Part shown: piece by piece, positions 55,529 to 63,740 of the stretch
How positions within the stretch are numbered: position 1 is the first letter of the stretch
Layout of the letters: every line of letters starts with the position of its first letter
From: Asticcacaulis benevestitus DSM 16100 = ATCC BAA-896
GTDB taxonomy: Bacteria > Pseudomonadota > Alphaproteobacteria > Caulobacterales > Caulobacteraceae
Length of the DNA: 64,000 nucleotides
Assembly (NCBI RefSeq): GCF_000376105.1
Contig: NZ_AQWM01000015.1
Location: 37,526-101,525, forward strand
Reading direction: 5' to 3'
Translations under genes and position numbers: made by a program
Notes under the pieces: generated by a model
Databases searched by the model: none
Seen by the model: only the letters and a program-made list of their open reading frames with translations
What the model was told of the DNA's origin: nothing

Positions 55529-58500
55529 TTAGTACTTATAGCGAAGTCCCAGAATCCACTGAGCGCCGGTGTGATTGTATTCCCGGGTCAGATCCATGAC
55601 GCCGGTATCGCCCGTGCCATAGATACGCTCGACCTCGTCGGTGATGTTGATACCTTCAAAGGTGATCGTGAGGTTTTGGTTCACATTATAGAAGGAGGCA
55701 AAATCGACATGTGTCGGGCCGAACTTGCGTTCCTGAAGGTGACCGTTTCCGCCCGGCTCGCTCAACAGGTAATCATCCCGCTTGTTGACCGAAATGCGCG
55801 CGCCATACTTTTCCGCGTCGTAATAGAGGGTCGCGTTGTAGGAGTTCGGCGACAGGCCGGTCGAATCCTTGGCGGACACGTGGGTGTAGTTTGAGGCGAT
55901 GCCGAATTTCGACCAGACTCCCGGCAGGAACGTAAAGGGCTGGTTATAGGTCAGTTCGAAACCCTTGACGCTGTTGCCATCATCGTTGTTGACCGGAATG
56001 GTAAAGGTATAGGGTACGACGGCCGGATCAGCGTTGTAGGACGGATCATATTGCGGATCGGCATACATCGCCGGCCAGAAGGACGGATCGACCATCTTCG
56101 TCACGACGTCCGTCTTGAGCGAGCGAACAATGTCCTTGTTAAAGACGGTAAAGGCCAGGAGACCTTCCTTGCCGAAATACCACTCGACGCTCAGATCGGT
56201 ATCATTGGACTCATAGGGCTTCAGCGCCGGATTGCCGACGTTGCCGACGGTGCGGGTCGTGTAGCCGAAGACGGGGCCGGCAATGTTGAGCGAACTCAGC
56301 CCCGGCCGGGTCATGCTGCGGCCGTATGATCCCCGGACGACGAGATCATCGCGAACATCGAGGGCCAGGTTTATCGATGGCAGATAGTTGTCGTATGACA
56401 CCTCGGTTTTGACGGGCGTGCCACTGACTAGGGCCTCTGACGACACATTGGTCTTCGCGTAGCGTAAGCCGGTGTTGGTCCGCAGCCGCATCTCGCCCAG
56501 ATAATATTCGGCGTTCAGTTCAACATAGCCGCCCAGCGTCTCCTCACCAACGGTCCAGCCGGCCGCTGCATTATCGCTATAGCCTGGGGTAATGACGCCG
56601 GCTGCGGCTATCGCATCGAAATCAGCGACCCGGAATTTGTTCAGGGTGCCATCCAGCCCGCTGCCAAAATTGGAAATGGGGAAGGGCTTGGTATAGGTCG
56701 ATGGATTGAAGCTCGGACTGGCGCCATAGCCTTCTGCGTAGATGACCTTGCGGTTGTTATAGTTGAGACCGCCTTTCAGCGAGAAGCTATCGGCATTGTA
56801 TGTAACGTCAAATTTGGAGGTGAAATTCTCTTTCTTGACGTTGTTGATCCGATTGGAGGCTGTCAGCGCGTTGACGTAATTGCTCGCATTATTCGGGTCG
56901 TAACTCCCGTAGCTGATGGCCGGCACATAGGGATTGCTGGTATAGTCGTAAGCATAGAAGTGGGGGATGGAGCGGTAATAGAAGCGAAGCTCCGTGCGAT
57001 CCGCGTCATCACTGGCGGTCCCCGCCATGGCGTCAATGGTCAGTTGGTCCGTAAGCTTGAACTTTCCGGACAGGACGACCTGATTGAAGGCCGATTTCGA
57101 TTCCTGATGTCGGCTTTCATACCATGACGTGACATCGTCGAAACTGGCGGCGATCAGTTGTTTGCCGTCTGGCGCAATGGTGAAGGAGAGGGGGGTCTGT
57201 CCGGTATAATTGCCCGCCGTGCCGTGTGTTAACAACCACTCCATCGAGTTATAGCTGTAGCGATCATTCGTCAGGTCGGAATGCAACGCGTCCAGGGTGA
57301 TAAGCACCTGATCATTCGGACGGTATTGCAACGAGCCGGTAAAGCCCACGCGCTTTTGATCATTGCCAAAAAAGTCCGCGCGGGGCAGGCGAGGCGCCCA
57401 CAGACAGTCAAGCGGATCAGCAGCGCCGCACGCATTGGAGGGCGTACCGGTCACGGTTGGATTGCTGTCCGCCCAGGAATCCCCATTTGCGAAAGGCGAC
57501 GTCCAGCGGACACTGGCGTAACCTTCCTGATGGACGGTCCGATTAGAGATGGCTGCCGAAAACAGCGCGCCGAACTTGCCGTCGGACGACTTCTTGCTAA
57601 CGAGAAACGCCACACGCGGATCATGCTTGGTGGTGAGCGTATTGTAGTTGTCCTGGACCGACGCCGAGATCGTGAAGTTGTTGCGGAAGTCAAAGGGCCT
57701 GGCGGAGTAGAGATCGACCGTACCGGCGATACCGCCTTCTTCGGTGGAAGCGCGCTGTGTCTTCTGTATGTCGATGCGGTTGAAAAGTTCCGAGGCGAAC
57801 AGATGGAAGTCGAAAGCGCGGCCCGCATTGATGGTCACGCCGCCGCTATCCAGCCCATCGCTTGAGGCCGGCACTTCCATCCCGTTCAAGGTTGTGCGGG
57901 TAAAGTCGGGGCCAAATCCGCGCAGTGTGATGTTGCGGCCTTCACCGCCTTCACGCGACATGGCCACACCGGGCACACGCTGGATAGATTCCGCCAGATT
58001 GAGATCGGGCATCTTGCCGATATCCTCGGCCACGATGCTTTCAACGGAGTTGGCGGCCTTGCGCTTGATGTCACGCGCCTTGCTGAGAGAGCCGCGGATA
58101 CCCGTCACAACGACAACGACGTCATCGGCAGGCTGTGGCGCTTCATCGGCGTTCTGTGCTGGCGCTGCAATCGGATCCGCGGCGGCCACCATCGCAGGTG
58201 CTGAGTCGCTGACAATATAGGCGGCTTTTGAGGCCCGCGCGGGCGCCGCTTCGGCGAGCACGATCACGCCATTGGCTTGGGTAACCGGTGTCAAATTTGT
58301 GCCGCTTAAAAGGCGCGTCAGCCCGTCACGCACGGGCATGGTGCCACGGACCGCACTTGTCTTGTGCCCCCTGGCCAGACGTTCCGGCACAAGCAATTGA
58401 ATATCGGCCTGCTGGGCAAACTGCGGGATGCCTTGCTGGGCCGGTTGAGCGGCCACGTCAAAGGTCTTGACCTGCGCGAAGGCGGGTACGGCTGAGACCA

Positions 58501-58564
58501 TAAGCAGAGTGGTGCCGGCAAGCAGCAACGACCCACTGAACACGCGCAACTGTGCGTTCATCAT
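55529..58564 (-). CDS. TonB-dependent receptor with STN signalling domain (pectin operon)
   Basis: 1011 aa. AGGAGG lies six bases before ATG 58564, an ideal spacing. A signal peptide (to about 30) precedes the STN domain (about 33-105, FDVAAQPAQQGIPQFAQQAD). The TonB-box region is DDVVVVVTGIRGSLSKARDI, and the plug includes NITLRGFGPDFTRTTLNGME. The barrel ends TGAQWILGLRYKY. It has the oligosaccharide-receptor style and signals through the FecR and sigma genes upstream. Downstream esterase and pectinesterase suggest a pectic ligand. Confidence 0.95.
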   Translation of the reverse strand: MMNAQLRVFSGSLLLAGTTLLMVSAVPAFAQVKTFDVAAQPAQQGIPQFAQQADIQLLVPERLARGHKTSAVRGTMPVRDGLTRLLSGTNLTPVTQANGVIVLAEAAPARASKAAYIVSDSAPAMVAAADPIAAPAQNADEAPQPADDVVVVVTGIRGSLSKARDIKRKAANSVESIVAEDIGKMPDLNLAESIQRVPGVAMSREGGEGRNITLRGFGPDFTRTTLNGMEVPASSDGLDSGGVTINAGRAFDFHLFASELFNRIDIQKTQRASTEEGGIAGTVDLYSARPFDFRNNFTISASVQDNYNTLTTKHDPRVAFLVSKKSSDGKFGALFSAAISNRTVHQEGYASVRWTSPFANGDSWADSNPTVTGTPSNACGAADPLDCLWAPRLPRADFFGNDQKRVGFTGSLQYRPNDQVLITLDALHSDLTNDRYSYNSMEWLLTHGTAGNYTGQTPLSFTIAPDGKQLIAASFDDVTSWYESRHQESKSAFNQVVLSGKFKLTDQLTIDAMAGTASDDADRTELRFYYRSIPHFYAYDYTSNPYVPAISYGSYDPNNASNYVNALTASNRINNVKKENFTSKFDVTYNADSFSLKGGLNYNNRKVIYAEGYGASPSFNPSTYTKPFPISNFGSGLDGTLNKFRVADFDAIAAAGVITPGYSDNAAAGWTVGEETLGGYVELNAEYYLGEMRLRTNTGLRYAKTNVSSEALVSGTPVKTEVSYDNYLPSINLALDVRDDLVVRGSYGRSMTRPGLSSLNIAGPVFGYTTRTVGNVGNPALKPYESNDTDLSVEWYFGKEGLLAFTVFNKDIVRSLKTDVVTKMVDPSFWPAMYADPQYDPSYNADPAVVPYTFTIPVNNDDGNSVKGFELTYNQPFTFLPGVWSKFGIASNYTHVSAKDSTGLSPNSYNATLYYDAEKYGARISVNKRDDYLLSEPGGNGHLQERKFGPTHVDFASFYNVNQNLTITFEGINITDEVERIYGTGDTGVMDLTREYNHTGAQWILGLRYKY

Positions 58565-58624
58565 CGAATTCCTCCTGTGTATGGCACCTTGTGGCGCCTT
58601 ATGTGTAGAGGACTTTTCGCCCCC

Positions 58625-59674
58625 TTAGTTTACGATGCCTGACGTCGGGCGTTCCGTATTGTCTATATCACTTTTTTTTAGGCTTATGAAAATCGCCTTG
58701 TCAGTCCGCTTGATATCCGCGTTGAAAGCCTGCGCCACCGCCCCGGAAAAAGCGTCGGGATCATCCGTGCTGAAGCGGCCAAGCAGGCGCTCATCCGCAA
58801 GGCTCGAATCTTCGATAACGATTTTGATCTGATTGTAGCGATTATATTCCGCAGCCGCCTCTGCCAGGGTCTTGCCGTTGAGGGCAATCTGTCCTTCGCG
58901 CCATGCCAGCTCGCTGTCGATCGCCTCGGGCGCATGGTCGATCTTAGGGCTGGCCTTGTCTCCGATGAAGGTGCGATCCCCCGCATGAAGCAAAACAGCC
59001 GTTTGGTCGGCGCCGTCCATCCAGGCTTTAACTGTGCCTTCTGTCACCAGAATCTCGGCGCCGCCGTCCCTGCGCTTCACTGAAAAGGCCGTCCCTACGG
59101 CCTGAACGCGCGCAACACCCGCTGTGACAACAAACGGCCTTTGCTTGTTCTTGGCGACCTTGAACCAGACCTCGCCCTTAACCAGTTCGATACGACGTTG
59201 GGTATCGGTCATGTCGACCTTGATGCTGCTCTCGGTATTGATCGCGGCAATCGAGCCATCGCTCATAGGCAGACGACGAATTTCCCCCATACGGGTTCCG
59301 GTTTCCGCTTGGTGCCGAACGATAAGCACGCCCGCTAATCCGGCCGCCGCAAGCCCGCCGGCGCCCGCACCAGCCATCATAAAATGGCGCCTGGACAGAG
59401 GTGAGGTTTTGGTCAGGGGGGCAGCGCCCCGGTCACCAGAGCATGTCCCAAGGGCTTTGGCGCGTGACAATGCGGACCAGCCGGCTTCCGCGCGCAAAAG
59501 TGCGCCGCGCCGCCGCGGGTCGCCCGCAAGCCAGTCACGCAAAGCCGTCTCATCCGCTTGGCTAAGCGGACGTTCCTTTACAGCCCAGACGCTGGCGGCC
59601 TGCTCGATCTGCTCACTAGTTTCGATGGGCATCGACGCCACGCTTGAACTCCTTTTGCGGATGGGAACCGCCAT
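58625..59674 (-). CDS. FecR-type sigma regulator (pectin operon)
   Basis: Up to 349 aa; ATG 59632 (MPIETSEQIEQAAS) is an alternative that removes most of the 59-bp overlap with the sigma gene. DUF4880 region (ALRDWLAGDPRRRGALLRAE), a membrane segment with preceding paired arginines (LSRRHFMMAGAGAGGLAAAG, about 93-112), FecR domain (MGEIRRLPMSDGSIAAINTE) and a C-terminal DUF4974-like region. It transmits the STN receptor signal to the sigma factor. Confidence 0.92.
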   Translation of the reverse strand: MAVPIRKRSSSVASMPIETSEQIEQAASVWAVKERPLSQADETALRDWLAGDPRRRGALLRAEAGWSALSRAKALGTCSGDRGAAPLTKTSPLSRRHFMMAGAGAGGLAAAGLAGVLIVRHQAETGTRMGEIRRLPMSDGSIAAINTESSIKVDMTDTQRRIELVKGEVWFKVAKNKQRPFVVTAGVARVQAVGTAFSVKRRDGGAEILVTEGTVKAWMDGADQTAVLLHAGDRTFIGDKASPKIDHAPEAIDSELAWREGQIALNGKTLAEAAAEYNRYNQIKIVIEDSSLADERLLGRFSTDDPDAFSGAVAQAFNADIKRTDKAIFISLKKSDIDNTERPTSGIVN

Positions 59675-60191
59675 CTTCCGCAGCCATTGATCGCATAATC
59701 AGCCTTAAGGCCTTTGCGGTTTCATTTTCGACGATCGTTTCTGTCACCCCCATGACACGGGCGATTTCCTTCTGAGCAACACCTTGAATTCTCCGCATCT
59801 CAAATATCCTGCGGCATCGCTCAGGCAGTGCGTCTATCAACCTCTTCAACCTCGATAGCTCCGATCGGGCCGCCGTTATCTGCTCCGGCGAAGGCGCATC
59901 GCTAGCGATATCCAGGCGGTCAATTTCATCAACGCTTTCGATCCGCACGATCCGGGCGCGACGCAAGCGCATGAACGCAATATTCTTGGCCACCGTAAAA
60001 AAATAGCCTCTTGGCGAGGTGATATGGTCAATCGTCGCCAATTCGGCCATCTTGCAGTAGGCTTCCTGAAGGATGTCCTCGACATCTTCATGGCTCATTC
60101 GGGCACGACGAAGCCAGGCGCGAACGTCACGCTCATGGGGAAGGATCTGTGATCCTACCCACTCTACAATATGCCGCGGCGCCGACTCCAT
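59616..60191 (-). CDS. ECF sigma factor, FecI type (pectin operon)
   Basis: 191 aa. GGAGG precedes the ATG by 5 bases. Region 2 (LRRARMSHEDVEDILQEAYC) and region 4 (LPERCRRIFEMRRIQGVAQK and IARVMGVTETIVE) are clear. It resembles the sigma factor at 28447 in layout and shares the same N-terminal theme (IVEWVGSQILPHERDVRAWL there IVNWIAAEIMPHEKSVRAWL), so the two cassettes are paralogous. It heads the sigma-FecR-receptor-esterase-pectinesterase unit. Confidence 0.92.
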   Translation of the reverse strand: MESAPRHIVEWVGSQILPHERDVRAWLRRARMSHEDVEDILQEAYCKMAELATIDHITSPRGYFFTVAKNIAFMRLRRARIVRIESVDEIDRLDIASDAPSPEQITAARSELSRLKRLIDALPERCRRIFEMRRIQGVAQKEIARVMGVTETIVENETAKALRLIMRSMAAEDGGSHPQKEFKRGVDAHRN

Positions 60192-60589
60192 TCAGGCCTC
60201 CCATTATATAAGATGCCTGAAACACCGACTTCCGTAAAAGAATTTATGCCGCTCCGCCTGACAGCGGACCTTAGACGTTTGGGGTCTGCTGTGACTCCGG
60301 CCGTCAACCTATGCGGATGCAATCGATCCTTATACGAAGCATGCCTAACCAAGACCTTCAATATCCGGGTACCGGCGCCCGGTGTCGATGATCCCTCTCG
60401 CGTCAATCGGGCCAAAAAAGCTGGAGGCAGAGCGTCTTGATTACTATGCCTCGGTCATAGAGGTCCTTTCGCTGTCGGAAATCCCGACTGATCGTGCCCT
60501 CAGCCGAGCGCCCGTGGATCACCTCGGAATCGACCGTCCAGCGGCAGCCAAGTCTAAAGTCTCAGGTCGGTCTTCTGTAAGCGCTAAAT

Positions 60590-60850
60590 AGCCAACTTTT
60601 TCGGCCGGTTGCAAAGACCCTGATGTCTCGTTCGAGAAGTTTGTTGTCGATCGGCATCCTGCCGTCCTCGGTCTAGCGCGTCAGATATTCCCACTGGTTC
60701 AGGGTATAGGAGACGGCGTCGCCAAGCTTGCTGTCGGGCAAGACTTTAGGGTGGATTTCGTCGAGCATTGTTTGAGGGCGCTCAAGACGGGAACACTGTG
60801 TTGCTGACGGAAGCGGCGTATGCAGTCGTATCGCGTTTCGCCGCGCCTTG
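60590..60850 (-). pseudogene. IS66-family transposase (TnpC) remnant
   Basis: On the minus strand the pieces RRFRQQHSVPVLSALKQ, then (after a frameshift near 60775) MLDEIHPKVLPDSKLGDAVS and YTLNQWEYLTR, a TAG stop at 60673-60675, then TEDGRMPIDNKLLERDIRVF and ATGRKSWLFS line up with the C-terminal part of IS66 TnpC (NQW..L.RY.EDGR..IDNN..ER.IR.F..GRK.WLFS). The stop replaces the usual tyrosine. Sequence before and after is not recognisably IS66, so only a fragment remains. The surrounding 60192-61016 holds no other supported gene. Confidence 0.8.
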
Positions 60851-61016
60851 CACCCAGATTCAATGCAGATGGGCCTTTCAAGAGACACTGCGTAAACGGA
60901 TCGCCGTCGTCGTAAGATCCCGCATCCTTAAATTTCGATGGCACTCACCTGATATTCTGACCTCAATGTTGGCGCATCATGAGGTGTTTCCTCAGCCGAG
61001 GCCTTCCTCGGTCGGC

Positions 61017-61042
61017 ATTTATGAACATAATAGTGCATAAAT
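61017..61042. promoter_or_regulatory. candidate HipB operator
   Basis: ATTTATG (61017-61023) and CATAAAT (61036-61042) form a perfect inverted repeat with a 12-bp spacer, about 40 bp before hipB. Type II antitoxins of the HipB kind bind such repeats to repress their own operon. Assignment rests on position and symmetry only. Confidence 0.4.
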
Positions 61043-61081
61043 ATAGCTTTATTAAGTTTAATCGTGTATATAAGCGGCATT

Positions 61082-61459
61082 ATGAAAAAGGCAAATCTCC
61101 CGTCGATCCGGGCTCAAAACGAACTCAAGAAGCTGGGCGCTGATATTGCCGCGGCTCGAAAGCGTCGCAGCATCACTCAGGCTCGGCTTGCCGAAGGCGC
61201 CGGGATCAATGTTTCCACGGTTCGCAGGCTTGAGTCCGGCGATCATGGCATTTCGCTGGGCGTGCTTGCCATGGTGCTGGTCGTGCTCGGTGAACCCTCC
61301 CGCCTCGGGAGCCTACTCGATGGGGCGAAGGATGAGGTGGGCCAGATGCTCGACACCCAGAACTTGCCCCAACGGGTAAGGTCGGCCAGCAAAAAAGCGG
61401 CAAAGTCGCCAATTTCATCGGCCACTGCATCACCTGATGACAACGGGGAGGCGTTCTGA
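61082..61459 (+). CDS. hipB: HipB-like XRE-family antitoxin
   Basis: 125 aa from ATG 61082; an in-frame GTG at 61064 adds six residues. The helix-turn-helix covers about 15-70: LGADIAAARKRRSITQARLA, then GINVSTVRRLESGDHGISLG and VLAMVLVVLGE. The C-terminal tail is lysine/serine-rich and likely flexible. The stop overlaps the hipA start (TGATG). HipB binds and neutralises the HipA kinase and represses the operon. Confidence 0.88.
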   Translation: MKKANLPSIRAQNELKKLGADIAAARKRRSITQARLAEGAGINVSTVRRLESGDHGISLGVLAMVLVVLGEPSRLGSLLDGAKDEVGQMLDTQNLPQRVRSASKKAAKSPISSATASPDDNGEAF

Positions 61460-62715
61460 TGGTCCAAACAACACATTCGGTCTGCATGGGCGACCAGGGT
61501 CTCGAAGTCGGGCAACTTATGTTTGAAGCCCAAGGCAATCGCCAATTCAGCCGATTCCAATATGCGAATGCTTGGCTTGAAAATCCGCGAAGCTTTGCCC
61601 TGGCACCCTCCATGCCGCTGCGCGAGACCCCATTCTTCTATCGCCCGGAAGGTGACCGTGGTTCGCCACTACCCCCTCCCCTTGCGGATACGACACCCGA
61701 TAGTTGGGGTCGCAACATCATTAGACGCGACGCCCGTGAAGCCAGAACCGACACCCGCCCGCTCAACGAGTGCGATTTTCTAACCGCCGTCGACGACTTT
61801 TCACGCATGGGTGCCTTGCGTCTGCGCAGTCCCGACGGGGGCGATTTCCTGGCGAGCCTGCCAGGCGGCCTCCATGACATCCCACCGCTGTTGCAACTGA
61901 ACGAGCTCGGTCGGACCATAGCCAGCCTTGAACAGCAAGAACCGATGACGGCGAAAGCACTCCAGCGCCTTCGTCAGGTGGGCAGTGCCCTTGGCGGCGC
62001 GCGTCCCAAATGCTCGGTGCTCGATGGCGATCAGCTCTTCATCGCCAAGTTCACCTCGCGTCTCGACACCCAAAGCGTTGAGCTTGTCGAAGTCCTGACG
62101 CTACAGCTGGCACAGCTATGCGGTCTTCGGGCGCCCGCCGTCCGGCTCGATCAGAGTGACGGCCTGGCTGTCGCACTGATCCAAAGGTTCGACCGCAGCG
62201 CAAATGGACGCATCCCCTACATTTCGGCGCAGACCATGCTCGACAGGGACGAAGCCAATCGCGGAACCTATACCGAGTTGGCGGAAGCGATCCGCGCCCA
62301 TTCCGACGCCCCCGGACGTGATTTGCTGGAACTGTTTAAGCGCATTGCCTTTACAGTCCTGGTATCGAACACGGACGATCACCTGAAGAACCATGGCTTT
62401 CTTTATGCCGGCAATGGTCAGTGGCGTCTATCGCCCCTTTTTGACGTCAATCCGTCTCCTGACCGCCACCGGGAACTGAAGACAGCGATATCGGAGATCT
62501 CAGGTACGACTGCCAGCGTCGCAATACTCCTGGAGCACGCACCCTTTTTCGATGTGACGAGCTCAGATGCGACTGAGATTTTGAAAGCCATGGCGGTGAC
62601 AATCCGACAAAGCTGGCGCGGCCTTGGACAAAAACTCGGCATGACGCGCCAAGATTTCGAGGTATATCGCCCCGCTTTCGACCACGAGGATACCGACGTC
62701 GCTCAGAAACTTTGA
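61459..62715 (+). CDS. hipA: HipA-family serine/threonine kinase toxin
   Basis: 418 aa, full length. N-subdomain (FEAQGNRQFSRFQYANAWLE), ALGGARPKCSVLDGDQLFIA with FIAKFTSR (ATP lysine), the catalytic loop NTDDHLKNHGFLY (about 303-315) and SPLFDVNPSPD (metal-binding DFD/DVN). HipA kinases phosphorylate glutamyl-tRNA synthetase or related targets and induce dormancy. Translationally coupled to hipB. All catalytic residues look intact, so the module should be active. Confidence 0.93.
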   Translation: MVQTTHSVCMGDQGLEVGQLMFEAQGNRQFSRFQYANAWLENPRSFALAPSMPLRETPFFYRPEGDRGSPLPPPLADTTPDSWGRNIIRRDAREARTDTRPLNECDFLTAVDDFSRMGALRLRSPDGGDFLASLPGGLHDIPPLLQLNELGRTIASLEQQEPMTAKALQRLRQVGSALGGARPKCSVLDGDQLFIAKFTSRLDTQSVELVEVLTLQLAQLCGLRAPAVRLDQSDGLAVALIQRFDRSANGRIPYISAQTMLDRDEANRGTYTELAEAIRAHSDAPGRDLLELFKRIAFTVLVSNTDDHLKNHGFLYAGNGQWRLSPLFDVNPSPDRHRELKTAISEISGTTASVAILLEHAPFFDVTSSDATEILKAMAVTIRQSWRGLGQKLGMTRQDFEVYRPAFDHEDTDVAQKL

Positions 62716-63226
62716 TACTTTCAGAGGACATCCGCCGGTAAAGCGCCCGGACCGTATCGACGTTCACAGCCGGCGCACGCCAATGCTTTGCCTGGACCAG
62801 GAACTTCTGCGCCCCGCGATGCAGGACGACGTCGATTCCGCCATCGGCACCATCGGACCTCAATTGGCCATCGAAGCCGTGTTTGGTGAAGGCGTGAGCG
62901 ACAATCCGCTCGAAACCCTGCCAGGAGATCGAAGCCAGCACTACGCTCAAACCGGCCGTGTCCGCCAAAACCCGGACCCTACGCTTCTCGAACCAGCGCG
63001 TCAGCCATATGAGCCCTGACATGGTCAGGACGAGGGGGATCATATATTGAAACACCAATGCCAGCGCACGAAGAATAGATGCGGTCGTCGCGTCCGCAGC
63101 CGCAAGAGCGCCGAAGTGATGAAGGAAAAGGTAGCTGATGAGGGCTGCCGGCGGGGTTATGAAGGGTGGAAACGCACTCAGCATGGGCGCCCAATCCGCG
63201 AGATCGGGCGATTTACGTCTGTTCAT
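62716..63226 (-). pseudogene. membrane-anchored Mrr-like restriction endonuclease, 3' truncated
   Basis: From ATG 63226 (MNRRKSPDLADWAP) the product has two membrane segments (about 16-35 and 47-72), then an Mrr_cat nuclease domain: SWQGFERIVAHAFTKHGFDG, GGIDVVLHRGAQKFLVQAKH with the D...QxK catalytic motif, and NVDTVRALY. After about RRMSSES the family sequence is lost and the frame runs antisense through the end of hipA. The usual C-terminal part of the nuclease fold is missing, so the gene was cut, with the breakpoint near 62716-62740. Confidence 0.7.
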
Positions 63227-63299
63227 TGATGATACCTGTGAGAGAAGGTCGAACAGGCAGAGGTGAGAGACTCTGCCGGTCGCCAAACTAACTCCAGGT

Positions 63300-63720
63300 C
63301 AGCAAATGTGAAGCGAGATCATGCACTTGGCAGCCGGATTTTCAATTCGCCGCCGGCGCCGAACATCGATCGATGCGATTTCAGGCGGGACTTAAGGCTG
63401 ACCAGCGACAAAATCGCGGCGCCGGTGCTAATCCCGGCCTCGGGCTGGAACGCGGGTGTCACTTCAATATGTCGGCCCGTCGAGGTCCAGGCTGTCATCG
63501 TGAGACCGGTCAGCTTCGCGCTGGATACGCAGGATCGCGTTGTGCAATCCACCAATCAGGCCTTCCATGATGGTCGGCAGACGGTCTTCCAGGGCCGTGT
63601 TCAGGAAGGCGTCGAGGACTTAATTGGTAACGGTCAGTCCAAGGTGTTCGATTTCGCTCTGTGAGGGATAGGGCATTTGGTGCGCGGCGAGCGTACAGGC
63701 GGCGTCATAGCGGAAAGAGC
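63300..63720 (-). pseudogene. decayed unidentified gene fragment
   Basis: On the minus strand a coding-like stretch (AAHQMPYPSQSEIEHLGLTV) meets an in-frame TAA, continues ALEDRLPTIMEGLIGGLHNA and ILRIQREADRSHDDSLD, stops again, and carries on in another frame (TSTGRHIEVTPAFQPEAG, ending GGELKIRLPSA). Interrupted continuity suggests a pseudogene of a protein I cannot name. It lies directly beside an insertion sequence end. Confidence 0.45.
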
Positions 63721-63740
63721 AAAAGAAGCGGAGGACTTAG

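Noticed and set aside
62447..62715. C-terminal continuation of the Mrr-like frame
   Set aside because: It is antisense to the conserved end of hipA and has no nuclease-family similarity; treated as read-on after truncation.
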